Counted from the first letter of the stretch, positions 8,385 to 16,403 are shown. The stretch is 64,000 nucleotides of DNA from VGTK01 sp046327915 (GCA_046327915.1 JAXLXO010000012.1:1-64000); one strand, 5' to 3'. Notes: generated from the letters alone by a model not told the origin. Translations and numbers: made by a program.

Positions 8385-9176
8385 ATGGACGCGATCCGCG
8401 TGGAGCGGCACGAAGGACTGGTGGAGGTCACGCTCGACCGTCCCGCGCGGAAGAACGCGATCGACCGCGCCACCTGGGCGGGGCTCGACCGCGTGTTCAC
8501 CGAGGTCGCGAAGGACCCGACCGCACGCGCTCTGGTGATCGGCGGCGCGGGCGGCAACTTCTCCGCCGGCGCGGACCTGTCCGGGGACGGCGCCGGCGAA
8601 GGGCTCGCCGGCGGACCGTTGCAGCCCATCGTGCAGGAGATGCGCATCATCGGCGAGATCGTGATCCGGCTTCACCGCATGACCAAGCCCACCGTCGCGA
8701 AGGTCGACGGCGTCGCGGTCGGCGTCGGGCTCGGGCTGGCGCTCGCCTGCGACCTGATCGTCGCGAGCGACCGCGCGCGCTTCTGCTCGATCTTCGCGAA
8801 GCGCGGGCTCGCGCTCGACGGCGGAACGTCGTGGCTGCTGCCGCGCCGCGTGGGGCTCGCGAAGGCGAAGGAGATGGCGCTCTTCGCCGACATGATCGGT
8901 GCCGCCGAGGCCGAGGCGATCGGGCTCGTGAACAAGGTCGTGCCGCCCGACCAGCTGGACGCGGTGGCCGGCGAGTGGGCGCGCCGCCTCGCGAGCGGGC
9001 CGACGCTGGCGCTCGGGCTGTCGAAGAAGCTGCTCGACGCGAGCTGGACGAGCACCTTCGAGCAGGCGGTCGAGGACGAGGCGCGCTGCCAGCACGTCAC
9101 CTACACCAGCGCCGACGTCACCGAGGGCATCACCGCGTTCCTCGAGCGCCGCGAGCCGCGCTTCCAGGGCCGCTGA
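8385..9176 (+). CDS. Enoyl-CoA hydratase/isomerase (crotonase family)
   Basis: A 263-residue crotonase. The ATG at 8385 has GGGAGGG seven bases upstream. The oxyanion-hole segment FSAGADL and the second loop DGVAVGVGLGLALACDLIV are present. The first catalytic Glu of hydratases is a Leu here (GVGLGLAL), and the second site reads KRGLALDGGTSW with Asp, as in PaaG-type isomerases/hydratases. Double-bond isomerisation or hydration of an unusual enoyl-CoA is therefore as likely as classical beta-oxidation. It leads an apparent operon with two amidohydrolases and is divergent from another amidohydrolase pair. Confidence 0.88.
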   Translation: MDAIRVERHEGLVEVTLDRPARKNAIDRATWAGLDRVFTEVAKDPTARALVIGGAGGNFSAGADLSGDGAGEGLAGGPLQPIVQEMRIIGEIVIRLHRMTKPTVAKVDGVAVGVGLGLALACDLIVASDRARFCSIFAKRGLALDGGTSWLLPRRVGLAKAKEMALFADMIGAAEAEAIGLVNKVVPPDQLDAVAGEWARRLASGPTLALGLSKKLLDASWTSTFEQAVEDEARCQHVTYTSADVTEGITAFLERREPRFQGR

Positions 9177-9199
9177 TCGACGCACGGAGGACACGAGAG

Positions 9200-10378
9200 A
9201 TGACGGTCGTCACGCCGCAGCGTCCCGAGCAGAAGGCCGCGCCGAACCCGTATCCCGGCGAGACCCTCGACAGCGACGGACACCTCTACGTTCACCCCGA
9301 CCTCTACAGGGAGATCCTGCCCGAGCTCGCGTTCGGCGTGAACTTCGAGTTCCTCGCCGGCTACGTGAACCACCCGGAGTTCCACGAGCGCCGCGCGAAG
9401 AATCGCGACGACCTGTGGGGGACCAAGGGACTCGGCGCTCTCGGCGCGTACGATCCGGACGAGCGCGTCGAGGCGCTCGACATGGTCGGCATCAAGGCGC
9501 AGCTGCTGTTCGCGAACAACAGCCTCTACGACCTGCGCGGCACCACCGCCGTCGCCCGCAACGCGAGCACGCGGTACAACGACTTCGCGCTCGACGTGAC
9601 CAATCGCACCGGCGGACGCTGTCGCGCGGTGTGCCACGTCAATACCAGCGACGTCGACTTCGCGATCGGCGAGGCGAAGCGGATCCTCGCGAAGGGCGCG
9701 AAAGCAGTGTCGCTGCCGTGCACGCAGCCGCCGGGCGGCGTGTCGCCGGCGCACGAGATGTGGGATCCCCTGTGGGCGATGCTCGCCGAGGCGGACGTCC
9801 CGGCGATCATCCACCTCGGCGGGCAGGGACTGCTCGAGAACGACACGGTCGACGACACGATGTTCCCGCATCCCGCGTGGCGGCTCTCGTCCACGCTGGT
9901 GAACAAGCCCGCGTTCCGCGCGGGCGGCGAGGAGGCGATCAGCCCGTACTACATGCTGGTCGTGCACATGGCGCCGGAGCTCTACCTGCAGACCATGGTC
10001 ATGGGGAAGGTCTTCGAGCGCCACCCGAAGCTGCGCTTCGGCATCGTCGAGTGCGGCTCGACGTGGGTCGGTCCGTGCGTCGAGCGCATGGACCTGTGGT
10101 GCGACTTCATGGCCCGGGTCGGCGTCAGGTACGAGCTGAAGCCGAGCGAGGTCGTGCGGCGCAACGTCCGTGTGCCGCCGTTCTTCCACGAGGACCTGCC
10201 GAAGATGATCGAGCGCTACGGCCTCGAGGAGGTGTACTGCTTCAGCTCCGACTATCCGCACCTCGAGGGAAGCAAGGATCCGTTCGGCAAGTTCGAGAAG
10301 CACCTCGCGAAGCTCCCGGCGAGCTACCACCGTCAATTCTTCATCGACAACAACCGCCTGCTGCTGCCGGGGATCTGA
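9200..10378 (+). CDS. Amidohydrolase family 2 (complete metal site)
   Basis: A 392-residue amidohydrolase-2 protein. The start at 9200 has ACGGAGGA upstream and lies 23 bases after the crotonase stop. The N-terminal metal motif is LDSDGHLYVHPDLY, the central His is in IIHLGGQG and the C-terminal Asp is in FSSDYPHLEG. This layout is common in decarboxylases and ring-cleavage hydrolases acting on aromatic or alicyclic acids and CoA esters. The next gene begins seven bases after its stop, so the three genes are probably cotranscribed. Confidence 0.88.
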   Translation: MTVVTPQRPEQKAAPNPYPGETLDSDGHLYVHPDLYREILPELAFGVNFEFLAGYVNHPEFHERRAKNRDDLWGTKGLGALGAYDPDERVEALDMVGIKAQLLFANNSLYDLRGTTAVARNASTRYNDFALDVTNRTGGRCRAVCHVNTSDVDFAIGEAKRILAKGAKAVSLPCTQPPGGVSPAHEMWDPLWAMLAEADVPAIIHLGGQGLLENDTVDDTMFPHPAWRLSSTLVNKPAFRAGGEEAISPYYMLVVHMAPELYLQTMVMGKVFERHPKLRFGIVECGSTWVGPCVERMDLWCDFMARVGVRYELKPSEVVRRNVRVPPFFHEDLPKMIERYGLEEVYCFSSDYPHLEGSKDPFGKFEKHLAKLPASYHRQFFIDNNRLLLPGI

Positions 10379-10385
10379 GCGCGCC

Positions 10386-11267
10386 ATGCCGTACCCGAGG
10401 GACATCCGGATCATCGACACCCTGCTCGACCTGCCGCGCGAGGACAAAGCGGCGAAGGAGCGCTTCGCTAATCTGCGCGACGCCGACAGCCTGCAGGGCA
10501 AGGGCGGACACCCCGCCGGCTATCTCTTCAAGGACACGCCCGAGGGACGCACGCCCGGCGAGGATCCCGTCGGCGACACGCTGCGCGAGATGGACCGCTT
10601 CGGCATCGAGACCGCGGTCTTCAATCTCACGAAGGACGGCTGGACCGAGACCGAGCTGCACGCGGCGCGCACGTACCCGACGCGCTTCAAGCCGGTGCTC
10701 TTCGTCGATCCGAACGCCGGCATGGACGCGGTGCGCGCCATCGCGCGCGCGCACGCCGAGGTCGGCATCGTCGGCATCACGCTCTTTCCCGTCGGCTACG
10801 TGCCGCCGGTGCCGATCAACGACAAGCGCATGTACCCGCTGTACGCGAAGTGCGTCGAGCTCGACATCGCGGTGCTCTGCACCAGCGGCGTGCCGGGTCC
10901 GCGGCTGCCGTTCGACGCGCAGTACACCGGTCTCGTCGACGAGGTGTGCTGGTTCTTCCCCGAGCTGCGCTTCATCCTGCGCCACGGCTGCGAGCCGTGG
11001 ACCGACCTCGCCGTCAAGCTGCTGCTGAAGTGGCCGAACCTCTACTACAGCACCAGCGCCTTCGCCCCGAAGTACTACCCGAAGGAGATCGTCGACTTCG
11101 CGAACACGCGCGGCGCCGACAAGGTGCTCTACGCCGGCTACTACCCGCTGGGCCTCACGCTGGAGCGCATCTTCCGCGAGATGGACGAGGTGCCGTTCAA
11201 GGACGACGTCTGGCCGAAGTTCCTGCGCGACAACGCGGTCCGCGCGCTGAAGCTCGACCGCGGCTGA
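10386..11267 (+). CDS. Amidohydrolase family 2 paralogue with missing metal-site residues
   Basis: A 293-residue relative of the 7394-8239 product. The family framework is clear (MYPLYAKCVELD, GVPGPRLPFD, FPELRFILRHGCEPWTD). The N-terminal metal motif is IIDTLLDLPRED without an HxH. The late Asp motif found in the sibling as FASDYP reads YAGYYPLG here. Loss of this Asp, normally the proton-transfer and metal-ligand residue, suggests a non-catalytic or differently working subunit. It is the last gene of the crotonase operon and ends 21 bases from the convergent DGPF gene. Confidence 0.8.
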   Translation: MPYPRDIRIIDTLLDLPREDKAAKERFANLRDADSLQGKGGHPAGYLFKDTPEGRTPGEDPVGDTLREMDRFGIETAVFNLTKDGWTETELHAARTYPTRFKPVLFVDPNAGMDAVRAIARAHAEVGIVGITLFPVGYVPPVPINDKRMYPLYAKCVELDIAVLCTSGVPGPRLPFDAQYTGLVDEVCWFFPELRFILRHGCEPWTDLAVKLLLKWPNLYYSTSAFAPKYYPKEIVDFANTRGADKVLYAGYYPLGLTLERIFREMDEVPFKDDVWPKFLRDNAVRALKLDRG

Positions 11268-11288
11268 ACGCGCGGCCGAGCGCCGCGC

Positions 11289-11651
11289 TCACAGCTTCGC
11301 CGGCGGCAGCCCCGGCATCTCGACCAGCGGACGCACCTCGATCGTCCCGCGCTGCACCATCGGCAGGCGCGACGCGACCGCGATCGCCTCGTCGAGGTCG
11401 GCGGCGTCGATCAGGAAGAAGCCGCCGAGCTGCTCGCGCGTCTCGGCGAACGGACCGTCGGTGACCAGCCGCTTGCCCTCGCGCACGCGCACACTGGTTG
11501 CGAGCGACGTCGGCTGCAGCGGCGAGGCCGCGATGAACTTCCCCGCGCTCGCGAGCTCGTGGCAGATCTGCGACGCCTCGATGCGGCAGGTCTCCTGGAT
11601 CTCGTCGGTGAGGCGGGTCTCGTCTTCGTAGACCATCAGCATGTACTTCAT
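11289..11651 (-). CDS. YCII/DGPF-domain protein
   Basis: A 120-residue protein of the YCII-related family with the signature VTDGPFAETREQLGGFFLID. It forms a small ferredoxin-like dimeric alpha/beta fold. Members are typically encoded beside ECF42 sigma factors. A second DGPF gene and an ECF42-type sigma gene lie 1.7 kb away on the other strand, flanking a propeller/MoaD-like pair. Its biochemical function is not known. Confidence 0.88.
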   Translation of the reverse strand: MKYMLMVYEDETRLTDEIQETCRIEASQICHELASAGKFIAASPLQPTSLATSVRVREGKRLVTDGPFAETREQLGGFFLIDAADLDEAIAVASRLPMVQRGTIEVRPLVEMPGLPPAKL

Positions 11652-11684
11652 GGATCGTTCTCCGTGGTGATCGTCGGGGATGGG

Positions 11685-12017
11685 TCAGCCGCCGGCCATC
11701 GCGCCGACGACGAGGAAGGGCTCGTCGCCGCGCGCGACCGCGTCCGGCAGCGGAGTGTCGGGGGGATCGTGCGACAGGTCCTGCTCGCAGGCGAAGAAGC
11801 GCACGAACGGTCGCCGCTTGCGCGTCCGCTGGTCGCGGATCGTGCCGCGCAGCACGGGATGCGCCGCCTCGAGCGCGTCGAGCACCGCGCCGACCGTGAG
11901 CGGTGCTGCGACGTCGAGCACGACCTCGCGCTCCTGACGCGCGAGCTTGCGCAGGTGCGCGGGCAGGACGACGCGCACCGCGTGCGTGCCGCGTGCGGGC
12001 AGAGCTGCGTCGCTCAT
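11685..12017 (-). CDS. MoaD/ThiS-family ubiquitin-like protein
   Basis: A 110-residue beta-grasp protein. The N-terminal half reads HAVRVVLPAHLRKLARQE with the LTVGAVLDALEAAHPVL region typical of MoaD/ThiS. The chain ends exactly in Gly-Gly (VVGAMAGG), the residues adenylated and thiocarboxylated in sulfur carriers. It overlaps the upstream propeller gene by ATGA, so the two are made together. No E1-like MoeB/ThiF or molybdopterin gene is visible nearby. A sulfur-carrier or protein-modifier role is inference from the tail. Confidence 0.78.
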   Translation of the reverse strand: MSDAALPARGTHAVRVVLPAHLRKLARQEREVVLDVAAPLTVGAVLDALEAAHPVLRGTIRDQRTRKRRPFVRFFACEQDLSHDPPDTPLPDAVARGDEPFLVVGAMAGG

Positions 12018-13129
12018 GGCAGCGTCTGGACCTCGACCGAGAGCACGGCCGGCAGCGTCTCGACGATCGCGCGCCACGAGTCTCCGCCGTCGGGCGACAT
12101 CCAGACCTGACCGCCGGTGGTACCGAAGTAGACGCCGCACTCGTCGAGGGTGTCGATGGCCATCGCGTCGCGCAGCACGTTGACGTAGCAGTCGCGCTGC
12201 GGCAGCCCGTTGACGAGCGGCTCCCACTCGTTGCCGCCGCTGCGGCTGCGGTAGACGCGCAGGCGCCCGTCGGGCGGGTAGTGCTCGGAGTCGCTCTTGA
12301 TCGGAACGACGTAGATGGTCTCGGGCTCGTGCGCGTGGACGTCGATCGGGAAGCCGAAGTCGGTCGGCAGGTTGCCGCTGACCTCGCGCCAGGAGTCGCC
12401 GCCGTCGTCGCTGCGCATCACGTCCCAGTGCTTCTGCATGAAGAGCACCTCCGGACGCGAGCGGTGCATGGCGATGCGGTGCACGCAGTGACCGACCTCG
12501 GCGTTCGGATCGGGGATGCCCTCGGACTTGAGCCCGCGGTTGATCGGCTTCCACGTGTCGCCGCCGTCGTCGGAGCGGAACGCGCCGGCGGCGGAGATGG
12601 CGACGAAGATGCGCCGCGCGTTGGTCGGATCGAGCAGGATCGTGTGCAGGCACATGCCGCCGGCGCCCGGCTGCCAGTGCGGACCCGAGCCGTGCCCGCG
12701 CAGTCCGGACAGCTCGCGCCAGGTGGCGCCGCCGTCGGCGGAGCGGAACAGCGCCGCGTCCTCGACGCCGGCGTAGAGGACGTCGGGATCCGTGAACGAC
12801 GGCTCGAAGTGCCACACGCGCGCGAACTCCCAGGGGTGCGCGGTGCCGTCGTACCACTGGTGCGTGCCCGGCACGCCGTCGTAGGCGAACTCGTTGCCGA
12901 CCGGCTGCCACGACTTCCCGCCGTCGTCGGAGCGCTGCACGACCTGTCCGAACCAGCCGCTGGTCTGCGACGCCCAGATGCGGTTCGGGTCCGCGGGCGA
13001 GCCCTTCACGTGATAGATCTCCCAGCCGCCGAAGTGCGGACCGTCGACGGTCCAGCGCTCGCGCTTGCCGTCGGACGTCAGCACGAACGCTCCCTTGCGC
13101 GTTCCGACCAGTACGCGTACCCCGCTCAT
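12014..13129 (-). CDS. BNR/Asp-box beta-propeller protein (sortilin/sialidase-like)
   Basis: A 371-residue protein with six Asp-box repeats (RSDDGGKSW, RSADGGATW, RSDDGGDTW, RSDDGGDSW, RSRSGGNEW, MSPDGGDSW), the hallmark of a six-bladed sialidase/sortilin/photosystem-stability-type propeller. It begins MSGVRVLVGTRKGAFVLTSDG with GGGAGGATCC upstream. No signal peptide is visible, so it is probably cytoplasmic. The ATGA overlap with a Gly-Gly-ended MoaD/ThiS-like protein suggests functional partnership. Sialidase activity is doubtful because no Arg-triad context was recognised. Confidence 0.85.
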   Translation of the reverse strand: MSGVRVLVGTRKGAFVLTSDGKRERWTVDGPHFGGWEIYHVKGSPADPNRIWASQTSGWFGQVVQRSDDGGKSWQPVGNEFAYDGVPGTHQWYDGTAHPWEFARVWHFEPSFTDPDVLYAGVEDAALFRSADGGATWRELSGLRGHGSGPHWQPGAGGMCLHTILLDPTNARRIFVAISAAGAFRSDDGGDTWKPINRGLKSEGIPDPNAEVGHCVHRIAMHRSRPEVLFMQKHWDVMRSDDGGDSWREVSGNLPTDFGFPIDVHAHEPETIYVVPIKSDSEHYPPDGRLRVYRSRSGGNEWEPLVNGLPQRDCYVNVLRDAMAIDTLDECGVYFGTTGGQVWMSPDGGDSWRAIVETLPAVLSVEVQTLP

Positions 13130-13300
13130 TCCGGATCCTCCCGAAGCTGCTTCACCGTTTCGAGCACCGCCCCGATGTGGGCGGCTTCGTCCCTGGTCGA
13201 ACGACGGATCGCACGATCGACATCCTCGTGTCGATTCCCGTCCGGCGATCTCGACTACCGGACGAGCGGCGCGAGCGGCCGCCACGAACCGGGGAGACCG

Positions 13301-13666
13301 ATGACGTACCTCTGCATGATCTTCTTCGACCCGCACCGTCTCGATACCCTTCCGTCCGACGAGCTCGCGTCGCTCGGCGCGGCCGCCGCCGCGTACGACG
13401 ACGAGCTGCGCACGAGCGGCCATCTGCTCGCGGCGCATCGTCTGGAGCGTCCGCAGGCCGCGGCCACGGTGCGCATCCGCAACGGCCACGCGTCGCCGAC
13501 CGACGGCCCGTTCGCCGCGACGAAGGAGCAGATCGGCGGCGTGCTGCTGCTCGACGCACGCGACCTGAACGAGGCGATCCAGATCGCGTCGCGGCTGCCG
13601 ATTGCGCGCTTCGGCGCCGTCGAGGTGCGGCCGGTGAAGGAGCCGCCGACGGGACGCGCACGATGA
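13301..13666 (+). CDS. YCII/DGPF-domain protein (ECF42-associated)
   Basis: A 121-residue DGPF protein (SPTDGPFAATKEQIGGVLLLD) starting MTYLCMIFFDP. Its stop overlaps the start of the sigma factor gene (ATGA). ECF42 sigma factors are defined partly by such DGPF partners, which are thought to be target or accessory proteins rather than classical anti-sigma factors. It is paralogous to the 11289-11651 product. Confidence 0.88.
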   Translation: MTYLCMIFFDPHRLDTLPSDELASLGAAAAAYDDELRTSGHLLAAHRLERPQAAATVRIRNGHASPTDGPFAATKEQIGGVLLLDARDLNEAIQIASRLPIARFGAVEVRPVKEPPTGRAR

Positions 13667-14913
13667 GCGAGGCGCCCGGCGGAGCATCCGCGCGCGTCGA
13701 GGAGGTGTACCGCACCGAGTCGCGGCGCGTGCTCGCGACGCTGATCCGGCTCCTCGGCGACTTCGACCTCGCCGAGGAGGCGCTGCACGACGCGTTCATC
13801 GCCGCGGCCGAGAGCTGGCCGCGCGACGGCGAGCCGGCGAATCCGCGCGCGTGGCTGGTCTCGACCGGACGCTTCAAGGCGATCGACGCGATCCGCCGCC
13901 GCGCGCGCTTCGACGCGTCGCAGACGGAGATCGCGGACCGCCTCGCGGCGGACGCCGAGGACGAGGCCGCGCGCGCACAGCTCGGCGACCTCGAGGACGA
14001 CCGCCTGCGGCTCGTGTTCACCTGCTGCCACCCGGCGCTGCAGCCCGACGCGCAGGTCGCGCTGACGCTGCGCGAGATCTGCGGCCTCACGACCGAGGAG
14101 ATCGGGCGCGCCTTCCTGACCTCGGCGAGCACCGTCGCGCAGCGCATCGTGCGCGCCAAGAACAAGATCCGTGACGCCGGCATCCCGTACCGCGTGCCGT
14201 CGCGCGCCGAGCTGCCCGATCGGCTCGAGACCGTGCTGCACGTGATCTACCTCGTCTTCAACGAGGGCTACTCGGCGTCGTCGGGCGACTCGGTGACGCG
14301 CGCCGACCTCTCGGGCGAGGCGATCCGTCTGGCGCGGCTGCTGGTCGAGCTGCTGCCCGACCCGGAGGTCGAGGGGCTGCTCGCGCTGATGCTGCTGCAC
14401 GACTCGCGGCGGCTCGCGCGCGCGACGGCGGACGGCGAGCTGGTGCTGCTCGACGAGCAGGACCGCTCGCTTTGGAACCGCGAGCAGATCACGGAGGGGC
14501 TCGAGCGCGTGCGGCGCGCCTTCGCGTCGCGTCGCTTCGGGCCGTTCTCGGTGCAGGCGGCGATCGCCGCGGTGCACGCGGTGGCCCCGACCGCGGGCGC
14601 GACCGACTGGGGCGAGATCGTCGCGCTGTACGACGTGCTGCTGCGTCTCGAGCCGTCGCCGGTGGTCGAGCTCAACCGCGCCGTCGCGGTCGCGATGCGG
14701 GACGGTCCGGAGGCCGGGCTGGTCCTCGTGGACGCGATCCTCGAGCGCGGCGAGCTGGGCTCCTATCACTTCGCGCACGCGGCCCGGGCCGACCTGTGCC
14801 GGCGGCTCGGCCGGGTGGTGGAGGCGCGCGTCGCGTACGTCCGGGCCCTGGAGCTGGCCCGGCAGGAGAGCGAGCGGCGCTTCCTCGAGCGGCGGCTCGC
14901 CGCGCTCGGCTGA
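13663..14913 (+). CDS. ECF42-type RNA polymerase sigma factor with long C-terminal domain
   Basis: A 416-residue sigma factor, much longer than ordinary ECFs (about 200). Region 2 covers roughly residues 12-80 (EVYRTESRRVLATLIRLLGDFDLAEEALHDAFI). Region 4 covers about 105-165 (LTLREICGLTTEEIGRAFLTSASTVAQRIVRAKNKI). The conserved linker VFTCCHPALQPDAQVALTL is a hallmark of this group. The remaining ~240 residues form the helical/TPR-like extension of ECF42 (LHVIYLVFNEGYSAS, ELNRAVAVAM). Coupling to the upstream DGPF gene matches the family. The promoter it recognises cannot be read from the sequence. Confidence 0.9.
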   Translation: MSEAPGGASARVEEVYRTESRRVLATLIRLLGDFDLAEEALHDAFIAAAESWPRDGEPANPRAWLVSTGRFKAIDAIRRRARFDASQTEIADRLAADAEDEAARAQLGDLEDDRLRLVFTCCHPALQPDAQVALTLREICGLTTEEIGRAFLTSASTVAQRIVRAKNKIRDAGIPYRVPSRAELPDRLETVLHVIYLVFNEGYSASSGDSVTRADLSGEAIRLARLLVELLPDPEVEGLLALMLLHDSRRLARATADGELVLLDEQDRSLWNREQITEGLERVRRAFASRRFGPFSVQAAIAAVHAVAPTAGATDWGEIVALYDVLLRLEPSPVVELNRAVAVAMRDGPEAGLVLVDAILERGELGSYHFAHAARADLCRRLGRVVEARVAYVRALELARQESERRFLERRLAALG

Positions 14914-14920
14914 GGCCGGT

Positions 14921-14939
14921 TTTACCGAACGTTTACCGA
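14921..14939. promoter_or_regulatory. Tandem TTTACCGA direct repeats
   Basis: Two copies of TTTACCGA (14921-14928 and 14932-14939) are spaced 11 bp start to start, about one helical turn. They lie between the sigma factor stop codon and the secreted-protein gene at 15010. Such phasing suggests a direct-repeat binding site for a regulator or part of the promoter for the downstream gene. Confidence 0.35.
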
Positions 14940-15009
14940 TCGTTGAGGACTCCGGACCGGGGACCTCCCTACGACGGGACCATCAAACGTCTCGTCAAAG
15001 GAGGATTCG

Positions 15010-15867
15010 ATGGACCAGATCCGCTCGACCCGTTCGCTGAAGGCGTTCGCCTTCGGCATCGCGCTCGCCGCGCTCGCGGCGGCCTCGCACGCAGGCGCAC
15101 AGCCGCTCTCGATCCTGCCCGGCAACGGCTGCGACCTGTCGCGCACGCAGGGACGCTACGGCTACCTGCTGACCGGGCACATCATGAACTTCGGCGATCC
15201 GGAGTTCTACGCGGCCGGCGGCGTCCTGACGCTGAACGACGACGGCACGTTCTCGATGACCGGCACGCAGACGCAGGGCGGCGACGTGTCGCCGATCTCG
15301 CCGAGCTCCGGCACGTACACCGTCGACGAGAACTGCCGCGGCACCGCACTGGTCGGCGGCAAGCCGTACTTCAACTTCGTCGCGGTGCGCGAGGGGGCGC
15401 AGCTCGAGATCATCCGTACCGATCTCGACGCGATCGTCACCGGACAGGCGAAGAAGGTCGCGCGCGGCTGCAACATCGCCAACGTGGACTCGACCTACGG
15501 CTACGCGTTCAACGCGATCGTGCAGAACATCACGATCCAGGGGCAGTTCATCGCCGAGGCGTTCTTCTCCGGCGGCGGCGCCGTTCGCATCGAGGCGGAG
15601 GACGACGGCAGCGGCAAGGCGATCCTCGACGACACCGCGAGCTTCGGCGGTCTGGTCATCAAGCGCCACTACGAGGGCACGCTCGACGTCTCGCCCGACT
15701 GCACCGGGCGCGCGGTCGTGACGCTGCCGCCGAACGCGCCGACGACGATCAACCCGGTCACGGTCGACGCGGTCTGGACCGACGACCGCAACAGCGTGCT
15801 GCTGATCCAGATCGACCCCGGCACGTTCATCGCCGGCGAGGCGAAGCGCGTGCGCAGCCTGCCCTGA
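15010..15867 (+). CDS. Secreted protein with internal duplication, unknown function
   Basis: A 285-residue exported protein. AGGAGG precedes the ATG and a signal peptide ends near residue 31 (SHAGA-QP). The mature part contains two related halves. Each starts with a Cys segment (CDLSRTQGRYGYLLTGHIM; CNIANVDSTYGYAFNAIVQ), has a middle Cys segment (VDENCRGTALV; VSPDCTGRAVV) and ends IVTGQAKKV / FIAGEAKRV. The four cysteines could make one disulfide per half. No family was recognised. Homologues of this style are common as secreted paralogues in Binatota-like genomes (inference). A strong hairpin follows. Confidence 0.8.
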   Translation: MDQIRSTRSLKAFAFGIALAALAAASHAGAQPLSILPGNGCDLSRTQGRYGYLLTGHIMNFGDPEFYAAGGVLTLNDDGTFSMTGTQTQGGDVSPISPSSGTYTVDENCRGTALVGGKPYFNFVAVREGAQLEIIRTDLDAIVTGQAKKVARGCNIANVDSTYGYAFNAIVQNITIQGQFIAEAFFSGGGAVRIEAEDDGSGKAILDDTASFGGLVIKRHYEGTLDVSPDCTGRAVVTLPPNAPTTINPVTVDAVWTDDRNSVLLIQIDPGTFIAGEAKRVRSLP

Positions 15868-15902
15868 TGCACGCACGGTCCCTTCTCCCGTAGGACGAGG
15901 CG

Positions 15903-15930
15903 CCCTGCGGCGGAGGAATCCGCCGCAGGG
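15903..15930 (+). terminator. 12-bp perfect hairpin, terminator-like
   Basis: CCCTGCGGCGGA and TCCGCCGCAGGG pair perfectly around a GGAA tetraloop, 35 bases after the secreted-protein stop codon. There is no T run, so it may be a Rho-assisted terminator or an RNA-stability hairpin. Confidence 0.55.
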
Positions 15931-15968
15931 TGGTTCACGACCCGGGGGACCGGGCGTACTGTGGAGTC

Positions 15969-16403
15969 GTGTTCGCCCTGGTCTACGTCAGCGAGGCTGA
16001 CCGGTCGTTCGACGACGCCGAGCTGGAGGAGCTTGCAGTGCGCTCCGCCGTGAAGAACGACCGCCTCCGCATTACCGGCTACCTTCACTACGCGCCCGAG
16101 CGACACACGTTCTTCCAGTACCTGGAGGGACCACGCGAGGCGGTCCGCGGCCTGATGGCGGAGATCGCCGAGGACGACCGGCACCGGATCCGCAACATCC
16201 TCGAGCTCGGCGAGATCGGGCAGCGGAACTTTCCGGGCTGGTCGATGCGGCTCGTCCGCGACGGCGAGCTGCGCGCCATCCGCCTCGACGACGTCCTCGA
16301 GAGCGTGCTGCTGACGATGTGCGAGCCGGCGTTCAGCCCGGACGAGACGCGACCGGCAGCGCTGCGCATCGTGCGGCGGCTCGCGGCGCGCGAACTGCGC
16401 TGA
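15969..16403 (+). CDS. Short BLUF-domain blue-light photoreceptor
   Basis: About 144 residues made almost entirely of a BLUF domain, which binds FAD and senses blue light. The key Tyr is in ALVYVSEA, the Asn in SAVKNDRLRITGYL, the flavin-switch Gln in FFQYLEGP and the conserved Trp in FPGWSMRLV, so the photocycle residues appear intact. The GTG at 15969 places the Tyr at the usual position; a GTG at 15930 is in frame but falls in the preceding hairpin. Stand-alone BLUF proteins signal by protein-protein contact; no output domain or obvious partner is adjacent. DNA photolyase and translesion genes lie elsewhere in the window. Confidence 0.88.
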   Translation: MFALVYVSEADRSFDDAELEELAVRSAVKNDRLRITGYLHYAPERHTFFQYLEGPREAVRGLMAEIAEDDRHRIRNILELGEIGQRNFPGWSMRLVRDGELRAIRLDDVLESVLLTMCEPAFSPDETRPAALRIVRRLAARELR

